A DNA stretch of 30,755 bases from Ruminococcus sp. (lineage in GTDB: Bacteria; Bacillota; Clostridia; Oscillospirales; Ruminococcaceae), in contig JAMPAO010000018.1 of assembly GCA_023667165.1 (NCBI GenBank), positions 1 through 30,755 of the forward strand. Reading direction: 5' to 3'. Within the stretch, counting starts at the first letter, position 1. Every line of letters begins with the position of its first letter. Shown here piece after piece: positions 16,661 through 23,043 of this stretch. The notes under the pieces were generated by a model, which saw only the letters and a list, made by a program, of their open reading frames with translations, was not told where the DNA came from and did no database searches. The position numbers were made by a program, and so were the translations under genes.

Positions 16661-18484
16661 ATGACAAGGAAGCAGCTGCTCGGAAGATTATTTCAATATT
16701 ATATGTCAATGAACGTATCTCACAGTAACTTTGGATTTTACTGCCCGTGGCGGCAATTTCCGATAGGTTCTTATGTAACTGTACGGTTTGGGTACTGGGC
16801 AGAAGGTTATGACGGAGCGTCATATTTTAACAGCACAAATTACTGGTACACGACAGATACACGTTTTCTGCCCGAGAACGTGAAACCCGAGAACGGCTGT
16901 GCAATACCGCCCATATTTGCGGTGTTTAACATTACAAGCACCAAAGAATGTAATGCGGACAATATGATTTATATAAATGCGTATAACTATACCAAAGGTA
17001 ATTATTACAGCATCCGATATGACAGCGGAAGGCTGTATAATTATGATGTCAATGGCAGGAGGGGTAATATAATGATATGCCCGCCTGGCAGATATAAAGT
17101 AAAGGTGCTGTGTTCGGGGGTGGGATACAACTTCAGCAGCGTACCCCGTGAGCGGGAGTTTGAAATATATGACAGTCGTAATGATCCGTCTATTTATACC
17201 GCTTATTTCAGTTCTTACGACATAAAGACTGTAAATGTAGACATGGAAGCCCGCTATGACTACTGCGGATACTGCGGAAGGGCGGAGAGAGAACTTTTTA
17301 ATGTGGCAGACCTGTATCATAAAGTAATGTCATTCCCTGTGGGCGGGGTAAAAGCAACACCAGTTCTGACGGCTTTCGAGTCACCTATAGATGCTTTAAG
17401 CGGCGATGTAGGAATAAAGTTTAATGTTTATATAGACTACAAAAACGTAACCAACAGCATACCAAACAATAAGGTTTTGCTGGAGTCCGAGGACTTATTT
17501 GGCAGTTTGAAGGTACATTTCCCGAGGTCAGATTATTTGGGCACGGGATTCGAATGGCATTTTAACAACGGAAGCTATGACTTGTACTATCTCGAAGGTA
17601 TCGACGCTGTGTGGAGTAAATATGCAAACCTTAACGAGTACACGGTTATGAGCGGCATAGATGATTATCTGTACGGAGCTACTTTTCACAAGGGCGGATA
17701 TATAGATTATTCGTGGTACATAAACAATCCCGACTTTGACATTGAGATGTCTAATTCTGCATCAATAATCTGTGCTGTACCCTATGGCTTTCGGCTTAGA
17801 AGAGCGACTTCTGCAAAAGGTACATCAAGCGGATGGTTACAAGCGTTTTACACCTATGAGAGCCCTATTGTGGGTAATGACGAATATAATGCTTATAAGC
17901 ATAATAAAACATGTATGCAGGTAACTACAGAAGCTATGAACTCTGAATACATACAGGGATATATGGCACAATGGAAGCAATGGCGCGCCGAAATGGATAC
18001 AGCGCGTACTTCAATGTATGAGCCTGTATTGGAAATAAGCAATGGTGCGACATACAGTAATTATAAGGCGGATGCCTGGGTAAACAGGAATGCTCCAAAC
18101 GGAAGCATTTTCTTCTGGCAGTATGTAGATGGCACGCGAAGTGTTATCGGAACTGCCGATGAACTGAGAGGTGAATATAAAGATGCAACAGTTCGGCACT
18201 CTAAATTTGCGGGAATACAACCCAGTATAAACCCAAACACAGGGGAGAGATTTGATGGAGTCTATACAGTCAAAACAGATGACATTTATTATAACCCAGG
18301 AGCAAGTGTATCTCTGACGGCTGAAGCTGTATTTCAAGATGTCTACGAACCCAAATACGAAGGCGAGGTCAACTGGGAGGGTAAAGAATATCACGAGCAT
18401 TACAGGTTCTGGCAGCAAAACATTATGTATAGACCCTCTGTAATTGATTATTCGGATTTGGAGAGCTTTCTGCCTAAAATATAG
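16661..18484 (+). CDS. Large Tyr-rich tail protein, candidate receptor-binding protein
   Basis: A 607-residue protein of unknown family. It begins with a short helix (MTRKQLLGRLFQYYMSMN), followed by long beta-rich, Tyr- and Asn-rich sequence (for example NSTNYWYTTDTRFLP, SSYDIKTVNVDMEARYDYCG). A CGYCG pair near residue 200 could bind metal. A charged helix (GYMAQWKQWRAEMDTARTSM) lies near residue 430, perhaps a trimer stalk. Its size, composition and place after the hub suggest a fibre or receptor-binding protein. It is preceded by AAGGGG and followed closely by another tip gene. The function is inferred from position. Confidence 0.5.
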   Translation: MTRKQLLGRLFQYYMSMNVSHSNFGFYCPWRQFPIGSYVTVRFGYWAEGYDGASYFNSTNYWYTTDTRFLPENVKPENGCAIPPIFAVFNITSTKECNADNMIYINAYNYTKGNYYSIRYDSGRLYNYDVNGRRGNIMICPPGRYKVKVLCSGVGYNFSSVPREREFEIYDSRNDPSIYTAYFSSYDIKTVNVDMEARYDYCGYCGRAERELFNVADLYHKVMSFPVGGVKATPVLTAFESPIDALSGDVGIKFNVYIDYKNVTNSIPNNKVLLESEDLFGSLKVHFPRSDYLGTGFEWHFNNGSYDLYYLEGIDAVWSKYANLNEYTVMSGIDDYLYGATFHKGGYIDYSWYINNPDFDIEMSNSASIICAVPYGFRLRRATSAKGTSSGWLQAFYTYESPIVGNDEYNAYKHNKTCMQVTTEAMNSEYIQGYMAQWKQWRAEMDTARTSMYEPVLEISNGATYSNYKADAWVNRNAPNGSIFFWQYVDGTRSVIGTADELRGEYKDATVRHSKFAGIQPSINPNTGERFDGVYTVKTDDIYYNPGASVSLTAEAVFQDVYEPKYEGEVNWEGKEYHEHYRFWQQNIMYRPSVIDYSDLESFLPKI

Positions 18485-18497
18485 AGGAGGTTTTTAT

Positions 18498-19421
18498 ATG
18501 AAAAAATTCGTACAAAACAACGCCCGCACCGCCACCGTCACATTAGACGGCGGAGAATGCGAGGTAATTTTCGGCAGCCGTTACAACGTTTTTTCCGTTC
18601 AGTCGGAAAACGATATAACGGTCTCTCTCGAAAGCGGCAGGACTGCGGGAGATGACGGCGTTATGCTCTGCAAAGGCGGGGAAAGCATTATGTACCCGCA
18701 TATGATGAGGCTTGACAGGCTTTATATCACGGGTACGGGCAAGGTAAATGTTTTTGCCTCAAACGAGGCTGTAAACCCTTTTAAGAAAAGGGGGAAAGGG
18801 GGTGAGAGTAGCGGGGAAAAATACATAAAAAGCGAAGCCGTAACGACATATAATTACGCAAATTTCAGAGCGTGGTTTGACAGTGAGATAAAACCTGCGA
18901 TCGAAGATATTTTCGATTTTTACTATGTTTCACCTTACGGGGACGCGGGGGAATGGCTTGTTTGGTCACCTAAACCACCCGAGTTGTCAGTACTTTTTGG
19001 AGGCATGCAAATGTATGGTAATTACATTAATCTGCAAGCCTATTACAGCGCGGGCGGCGGGCATGATTACGCACGGGGTAATCCCTTTAGGTTTTACCGC
19101 AAAGGAAACACCGTTATTTTCGGCTGTGGGGACTCAATAGCGCATTATGCGTATTTCGGCGATGAGAAAGTTGTGCTTGCGGCGGGGAAATGGTGCGAGG
19201 ACGGAAGCGGCTTTGTTTCGCAGCTGCCGTCTGCGGTGGCGGATGTGGGAGTGTACGGCGGATATGGATTTGAGCCGTACACGATCCCCGAAACGGGCAG
19301 GACTTTGAAGAATGTTTTTACTGTTACCCAATCGGGCGGGAACGCAGTTCTGCCGATCGAATTTACGGCGGGCGGGGAGAATTATGTGAGGATCAGGAAT
19401 AATGTTGCGGTGAAAATGTAG
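18498..19421 (+). CDS. Tail / baseplate protein of unknown family, possible host-contact protein
   Basis: A 307-residue protein from the ATG at 18498, which has a strong GAGGAGG site; a longer frame from 18444 only reads the end of the upstream gene. An N-terminal beta domain (TATVTLDGGECEVIFGSRYN) is followed by a glycine-rich linker near residue 105 and a C-terminal domain with repeated aromatic-glycine motifs (VGVYGGYGFEPYTIPETG). No lytic motif is seen. It is the last gene before the holin, so a host-binding role is plausible but not shown. Confidence 0.5.
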   Translation: MKKFVQNNARTATVTLDGGECEVIFGSRYNVFSVQSENDITVSLESGRTAGDDGVMLCKGGESIMYPHMMRLDRLYITGTGKVNVFASNEAVNPFKKRGKGGESSGEKYIKSEAVTTYNYANFRAWFDSEIKPAIEDIFDFYYVSPYGDAGEWLVWSPKPPELSVLFGGMQMYGNYINLQAYYSAGGGHDYARGNPFRFYRKGNTVIFGCGDSIAHYAYFGDEKVVLAAGKWCEDGSGFVSQLPSAVADVGVYGGYGFEPYTIPETGRTLKNVFTVTQSGGNAVLPIEFTAGGENYVRIRNNVAVKM

Positions 19422-19433
19422 GAGGTGTAAAAA

Positions 19434-19847
19434 ATGGATAAATTCACGGAATTTGCGAAGGTTATCATGGGCAGCATAATCACCGCCGTATCGGGTTTTT
19501 TAGGCGGTATGGACGGGATAATGTACGCGCTTTTGGCGTTCATTTCGATAGATTATGTAACGGGGGTAATGGCAGCGGCGAAGATGAAAAAATTATCTTC
19601 GGAGGTGGGGTTTTGGGGGATAGTGAAAAAAGTCTGCATAATTGCTTTGGTGGGGGTGGCGCATTTTATTGACGTTTACGTTATGCAGTCGGGGGATATT
19701 TTCAGAGCGGCTGTCGCTTTGTATTACATAGGCAACGAGGGCTTGTCACTGCTTGAAAATATTGAGAATTTGGGCGTTAAACTGCCGAAGAAGTTGGTGG
19801 ACGCTTTGAAGCAGATACGGGATAAAAATGACGAGGAGGACAAGTAA
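19434..19847 (+). CDS. Phage holin, toxin secretion / phage lysis family
   Basis: A 137-residue membrane protein of the phage_holin_4 family. Membrane segments lie near residues 9-30, 32-50 and 63-85. The family mark IDYVTGVMAAAKMKKLSSEVGFWGIVKK is visible across residues 39-66 in two parts (IDYVTGVMAA and SSEVGFWGIVKK). The tail is charged (KQIRDKNDEEDK). Holins form membrane holes that time lysis and release the endolysin. GGAGGTG precedes the ATG, and the gene abuts the amidase gene. Confidence 0.9.
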   Translation: MDKFTEFAKVIMGSIITAVSGFLGGMDGIMYALLAFISIDYVTGVMAAAKMKKLSSEVGFWGIVKKVCIIALVGVAHFIDVYVMQSGDIFRAAVALYYIGNEGLSLLENIENLGVKLPKKLVDALKQIRDKNDEEDK

Positions 19848-20492
19848 ATGAAAATTGAAGAAAAATTCTTAACCCCCAACAAGTACAGCAGACCGCAGAT
19901 AAAACTGGAAAAGGTCACGAAAGTAGCTGTGCATTATGTGGGCAATCCGGGCAGTTCGGCAATTGCAAACCGTAACTATTTCGAGAACCAGAAAACAGGC
20001 GGACGATATGTTTCGTCACATTTTGTGGTTGGGCTTGAGGGGGAGATTATCCAGTGCATACCGCTTGACGAGTGGAGCTACTGCACCAATGACGCTAATA
20101 AGTACAGCATTTCAATTGAATGCTGTCACCCGGACAGCACGGGGAAATTTAATGAGAAAACGGAGCAAAGTTTAGCGGAGTTGTGCGCATATCTTCTTGA
20201 AAAATTCGGGCTGAAAACGGAGGATATTATAAGGCATTATGATGTGACGGGGAAGCAATGCCCGCTGTACTGGTCGCCGACAAAGTATCAGAGCGCGGAA
20301 GTGGCGAATGGGAGGTTTAAGGCGTTCAAGGAAAAGGTGGCAAGGCTGATGAGTTCGGCAACGGAAGAAACGGTAAAGTCTGCGGCGAAATATTATGTGC
20401 AAGTCGGTGCATTCGGGTCAAAGGAAAATGCTGAGGCTTATCTTAAAACGGTGAAGAAGGATTATCCGAATGCGTTTATAAAAACCTTATAA
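19848..20492 (+). CDS. Endolysin: N-acetylmuramoyl-L-alanine amidase with partial SPOR domain
   Basis: A 214-residue amidase_2-type endolysin that cuts between muramic acid and the stem peptide. Zinc ligands fit His29 (VAVHYVG), His130 (IRHYDVTG) and Cys138 (KQCP). The catalytic domain covers residues 1-165. The C-terminal YYVQVGAFGSKENAEAYL (from about residue 182) is the first half of a SPOR peptidoglycan-binding domain; the protein ends after about 33 residues of it, where a full SPOR has about 70, so the domain is partial. It starts right after the holin stop and is followed by a terminator. Confidence 0.93.
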   Translation: MKIEEKFLTPNKYSRPQIKLEKVTKVAVHYVGNPGSSAIANRNYFENQKTGGRYVSSHFVVGLEGEIIQCIPLDEWSYCTNDANKYSISIECCHPDSTGKFNEKTEQSLAELCAYLLEKFGLKTEDIIRHYDVTGKQCPLYWSPTKYQSAEVANGRFKAFKEKVARLMSSATEETVKSAAKYYVQVGAFGSKENAEAYLKTVKKDYPNAFIKTL

Positions 20493-20499
20493 AATATGC

Positions 20500-20542
20500 T
20501 TTGACCTGTCGGGGTAAACAACGGCAGGTCAAAAATTTTTTT
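20500..20542 (+). terminator. Rho-independent terminator of the lysis operon
   Basis: TTTGACCTG (20500-20508) pairs with CAGGTCAAA (20525-20533), followed by a T-run (20536-20542). A GGGTAA copy lies in the loop. It separates the late operon from the toxin-like locus behind it. Confidence 0.8.
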
Positions 20543-20571
20543 AAGAAGTTAAGAAAATTTTGAAAAAAGAC

Positions 20572-20600
20572 TTGACAAACACGCTTAGATGTGTTATAAT
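20572..20600 (+). promoter_or_regulatory. Sigma-A-type promoter of the 47-residue peptide gene
   Basis: TTGACA at 20572-20577 and TATAAT at 20595-20600 with a 17-base spacer, an exact match to the consensus. The start point would be near 20607, followed closely by AAGGAGGTG and the peptide ATG at 20623. Confidence 0.85.
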
Positions 20601-20622
20601 ATAATTGTAAGGAGGTGAAGCA

Positions 20623-20766
20623 ATGGCGAAGCAAAAGAAAAAACCACAGCGAAATGATAATGTAGACAAGCGAACCAAGCAAATACTACTTATCACGGCT
20701 GTGGTCAATCTGATAAATGCTGTAATTACTATAATTAACAAAATTATAGATATGCTGAACAGCTAA
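20623..20766 (+). CDS. Small hydrophobic peptide, candidate type I toxin
   Basis: A 47-residue peptide with a very basic N-terminus (MAKQKKKPQRNDNVDKRTKQ) and one hydrophobic helix (ILLITAVVNLINAVITIINK). It has an excellent AAGGAGGTG site and a consensus promoter. A consensus promoter on the opposite strand (20812-20840) fires toward it, so antisense RNA would cover the whole gene. This convergent layout and peptide type match type I toxin-antitoxin systems, although the sequence is not one of the named toxins I know (Fst, TxpA, BsrG, YonT). It could also be a harmless membrane peptide. No toxicity can be read from sequence. Confidence 0.7.
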   Translation: MAKQKKKPQRNDNVDKRTKQILLITAVVNLINAVITIINKIIDMLNS

Positions 20767-20779
20767 TCAGAGCGGGCGA

Positions 20780-20799
20780 GGAGAGCGGAAACGCTCTCC
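20780..20799. other. Perfect GNRA-type hairpin between the peptide gene and antisense promoter
   Basis: GGAGAGCG (20780-20787), loop GAAA, then CGCTCTCC (20792-20799). It lies in the 3' part of the sense RNA and within the first 30 bases of the predicted antisense RNA. No T-run follows on either strand, so a role in RNA stability or sense-antisense pairing is more likely than termination. Confidence 0.65.
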
Positions 20800-20811
20800 A
20801 AACCTAATATA

Positions 20812-20840
20812 ATTATAACATATTTGCTTTGCTGTGTCAA
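20812..20840 (-). promoter_or_regulatory. Convergent antisense promoter, consensus boxes
   Basis: On the - strand TTGACA (20840-20835) and TATAAT (20817-20812) with a 17-base spacer. The transcript would start near 20805 and run leftward across the 47-residue peptide gene. I see no - strand gene there, so the product is probably a regulatory antisense RNA. Confidence 0.75.
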
Positions 20841-20841
20841 T

Positions 20842-20937
20842 ATGTTTTTTGATATTCTTCAAATTATTTTATCGCTGATCAGTGCGGGCGCATCTATCTA
20901 TGTGATTGTACTATTGACGAAAGGAGAAAAGAAATGA
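20842..20937 (+). CDS. 31-residue membrane peptide coupled to the HTH gene
   Basis: A short frame encoding MFFDILQIILSLISAGASIY and then VIVLLTKGEKK: one membrane helix with a basic tail, the usual form of holin-like small toxins. Its TGA overlaps the ATG of the HTH gene (ATGA), suggesting translational coupling. No good ribosome site is visible before its own ATG, which lies one base after the -35 box of the antisense promoter. It could be real or a chance frame; the overlap and the clean hydrophobic pattern favour a gene. Confidence 0.45.
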   Translation: MFFDILQIILSLISAGASIYVIVLLTKGEKK

Positions 20938-21128
20938 GGCTCAAAGAAATACGCAAAGCCCAAAAAATCAGCGTGCCGAAGCTGTCGGAGATGACTGGGC
21001 TGCATTATCGAACGATACAGGATATCGAGAAGCGCGGTGACTGTCTTGTATCAAATGCAAAAATATTCGCAAAGGCGTTAGGAGTAACTCTTGACGAGCT
21101 TTGTGCGGATGAAGAGCAGGAAGGTTAA
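20934..21128 (+). CDS. Small Cro/C1-type HTH regulator
   Basis: A 64-residue protein that is essentially one XRE-type helix-turn-helix domain: LKEIRKAQKISVPKLSEMTG, then LHYRTIQDIEKRG with the recognition helix, ending LGVTLDELCADEEQEG. Such small regulators control neighbouring promoters. AAAGGAGAAAAG precedes the ATG, which overlaps the stop of the 31-residue peptide. Two tandem terminators follow. It may regulate the toxin-like locus or be a phage repressor-like accessory; it is too small and misplaced to be the main phage repressor. Confidence 0.85.
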   Translation: MRLKEIRKAQKISVPKLSEMTGLHYRTIQDIEKRGDCLVSNAKIFAKALGVTLDELCADEEQEG

Positions 21129-21161
21129 GCCTTCTGAGGTCGAGCCTAAAAGGTTGAACAC

Positions 21162-21198
21162 AAAGTGGTTGCATGGCATTTCATGTAACCACTTTTTT
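21162..21198 (+). terminator. Terminator after the HTH gene
   Basis: AAAGTGGTTGCATG pairs with CATGTAACCACTTT (one G-T wobble) around a six-base loop, followed by TTTT. First of two tandem terminators. Confidence 0.8.
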
Positions 21199-21225
21199 CT
21201 TTGATGTAAGCGCATTGCCTGCAAT

Positions 21226-21264
21226 AAATCTTTGCCTGAAAAAATTAAGGCAAAGATTTTTTTA
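21226..21264 (+). terminator. Second tandem terminator
   Basis: AAATCTTTGCCT (21226-21237) is exactly complementary to AGGCAAAGATTT (21249-21260), ending in a seven-T run. With the previous one it isolates the peptide/HTH locus from the recombinase operon. From 21265 to 21503 I see no gene and no strong promoter, only a GTTCAG/CTGAAC inverted pair near 21460-21480. Confidence 0.8.
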
Positions 21265-21503
21265 CCGTTTTATGGAAGATGCTTAGTTTGTGCTGTAGCA
21301 GCTAAATGTGAGGGTACATCAAAAAAGGTTGAGGCATGTTGTCAAAAAAAATTGAGGGTAATGAAGTAATTTCTCGTGATATTCTAAAATGTCACGCATA
21401 TGATGAACGTTTCAAGTTTTTTATTTGCATAAGTTCGATCTAAAATTACTCTAAACAGTTCAGTTAAAAGTGCTGAACGAAATCTTGATAGGAGTGATTT
21501 AAT

Positions 21504-22418
21504 ATGATTGAAGCAACTGTAGGTAAGGCAAAGGACATTGTAACAATAGCAGAGGTGAACAAACGCCTTTCGAGTTTAGGAGAAACACCAGTACACGGTG
21601 AATTTTATGAATACGAGTCTGGGCATAACAAAGTAGCAATTCCCTCTTTGTATGTGACCACGGGTAATGAAGGAAGCATCGTTTGCGGCGGTTTTGATAA
21701 TTTGGCAGGAATTTTCACAACTGCAATTGTTTACTTGTCCAATGTTACAAGAGCAAGAAAAAAAGCGGTGTTAGGGGTAAACAGCGATCCAATTTCCGTG
21801 AAGCATTATTTTTCAGATGTTGAGGTTGTAGAAGTTGTTGAAGGCGAAGATGGCAAGCCAAAAGAAGTAGTGAAGCATTATAATTGCGATATATCACATA
21901 ATATGGGCAAGTTTTGGTATTCCAAAGACAAAGAGGGTAACGCCGTGCCATGTGGCGGTTTTTTGCGATACGGCGTAGCCCTCGACGGAAGCACTTACAT
22001 TACGGACGATGCGGGTAATTATCACAACAGACCACTTGTGCCGGGTGACAACGGTAAAGGATATTTGCGGATAAGGCTACAGCATAAAAATAGGACAGGC
22101 ATTTTGCGTGATACAGGCGTTCCAGTGCACGGTCGTATAGGTTCAGGCGCAACAATGCTCCATCACCTTGTTTACGCCATATCGATGAAGTATACGCAAG
22201 CGGAGTTTTTCGAGAGGTGCTTGCGAAGAGGTGATTTTGTAATCGACCATATTGACTCAAATCCCTTGAATAACAGCAGGGAAAATCTTGATATTGTAAC
22301 TGATAGCATGAACAAGTCTGTAGCGGAACTTCGAGCAGTTTTTGGTCTTACAGGTGACAAGAAGTATAGAGATGCTGGGTGGCAAGAATATGCCGAGACG
22401 TTCAGGGCAAAGTTTTGA
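21504..22418 (+). CDS. HNH endonuclease, HNH_3 (homing-type) family
   Basis: A 304-residue protein. The nuclease lies in the C-terminal half: GKGYLRIRLQHKN near residue 188, the ligand-bearing LHHLVYAISMKYTQ near 214, then DFVIDHIDSNPLNNSRENLD near 246 and IVT, the layout of HNH_3 enzymes often found in phages and as homing nucleases. The N-terminal half is unknown and carries a Val/Glu-rich insert (EVVEVVEGEDGK). AGGAG precedes the ATG. It is a free-standing nuclease beside the recombinase genes, probably a selfish or accessory gene of the phage; its target is unknown. Confidence 0.8.
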   Translation: MIEATVGKAKDIVTIAEVNKRLSSLGETPVHGEFYEYESGHNKVAIPSLYVTTGNEGSIVCGGFDNLAGIFTTAIVYLSNVTRARKKAVLGVNSDPISVKHYFSDVEVVEVVEGEDGKPKEVVKHYNCDISHNMGKFWYSKDKEGNAVPCGGFLRYGVALDGSTYITDDAGNYHNRPLVPGDNGKGYLRIRLQHKNRTGILRDTGVPVHGRIGSGATMLHHLVYAISMKYTQAEFFERCLRRGDFVIDHIDSNPLNNSRENLDIVTDSMNKSVAELRAVFGLTGDKKYRDAGWQEYAETFRAKF

Positions 22419-22433
22419 TTGGAGGTGCTGACC

Positions 22434-22835
22434 ATGCAAAAGAATTTGTTTGTAAGAGCTTTTTTAGACGGCAAGCCCATAAAGGGTTTCGAGAACTATT
22501 TGATAACATATCCTTGTGTGGATAACCTCTCGGAAATACTATCCGAAGCGGAGGATGTAGCTGCGGTACTCATAGAGCATAAGGTGGGGGACAAATCCAA
22601 AGTAGAAGGAGCGGACATCTTCTTATATGATGAGGATACTTTGCTTAGTCATCAAGTTTACACGAGGGGTAAGAACTGCGGCGAGCGATGCTATTTGGAG
22701 TATCGCAGAGACACCAACTACAAGGCTTACAGAAAGCGAGAATACATCCAATTTGTTGGAGAGGAGAAGTATAAAGCCGATATTGAAATGATTAACTCTT
22801 ACCTTGCCGACCTTGTGAATACGAAGCGGAGGTAA
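22434..22835 (+). CDS. Unknown protein in the recombinase operon
   Basis: A 133-residue protein from the ATG at 22434, which has a strong GGAGGTG site; a TTG at 22419 would add five residues. It is a mixed alpha/beta protein, with VDNLSEILSEAEDVAAVLIE in the middle and a Lys/Tyr/Arg-rich C-terminal part (YLEYRRDTNYKAYRKREYIQ). No family is recognised. It lies between the HNH gene and a 40-residue gene before the recombinase, so it probably belongs to the same accessory operon. Confidence 0.65.
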   Translation: MQKNLFVRAFLDGKPIKGFENYLITYPCVDNLSEILSEAEDVAAVLIEHKVGDKSKVEGADIFLYDEDTLLSHQVYTRGKNCGERCYLEYRRDTNYKAYRKREYIQFVGEEKYKADIEMINSYLADLVNTKRR

Positions 22836-22837
22836 TT

Positions 22838-22960
22838 ATGAATAAGAGAGCAACAAAAATAATTGTGAAGCCTTTTTATATAGGCAAGGAAAAAGCTGAG
22901 ACCGTGATAAAGCGGGTAATCGAAGACGAGGTAAGAAGAAAGCTGAAAAAAGTTTCCTAA
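22838..22960 (+). CDS. 40-residue basic protein before the recombinase
   Basis: A short gene encoding a basic peptide (MNKRATKIIVKPFYIGKEKA, then a helix ending RRKLKKVS). It has a good CGGAGGT site overlapping the end of the previous gene and stops five bases before the recombinase promoter. Small basic proteins (such as TnpW) accompany large serine recombinases in clostridial elements; this one could have a similar helper role, but the sequence is not a clear match. It was too short for routine gene calling. Confidence 0.55.
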   Translation: MNKRATKIIVKPFYIGKEKAETVIKRVIEDEVRRKLKKVS

Positions 22961-22965
22961 AGGAC

Positions 22966-22994
22966 TTGAAAAACCGAGTAAATTGTGCTATAAT
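22966..22994 (+). promoter_or_regulatory. Recombinase promoter with flanking operator-like inverted repeat
   Basis: TTGAAA (22966-22971) and TATAAT (22989-22994), 17-base spacer. A perfect 12-base inverted repeat, AACCGAGTAAAT (22972-22983) and ATTTACTCGGTT (23005-23016), lies on both sides of the -10 box. It could be an operator for autoregulation, a recombinase-binding site, or an RNA hairpin at the 5' end of the mRNA. Confidence 0.75.
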
Positions 22995-23043
22995 AGAAGC
23001 GACGATTTACTCGGTTGTTTCAACGAAAAGGAGGATTTTAATT

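Noticed and set aside
22966..23043. N-terminal extension of the recombinase from a TTG
   Set aside because: The TTG is the -35 box itself and the extension would be translated from promoter DNA. The ATG at 23044 has a strong ribosome site and gives the family's normal start.
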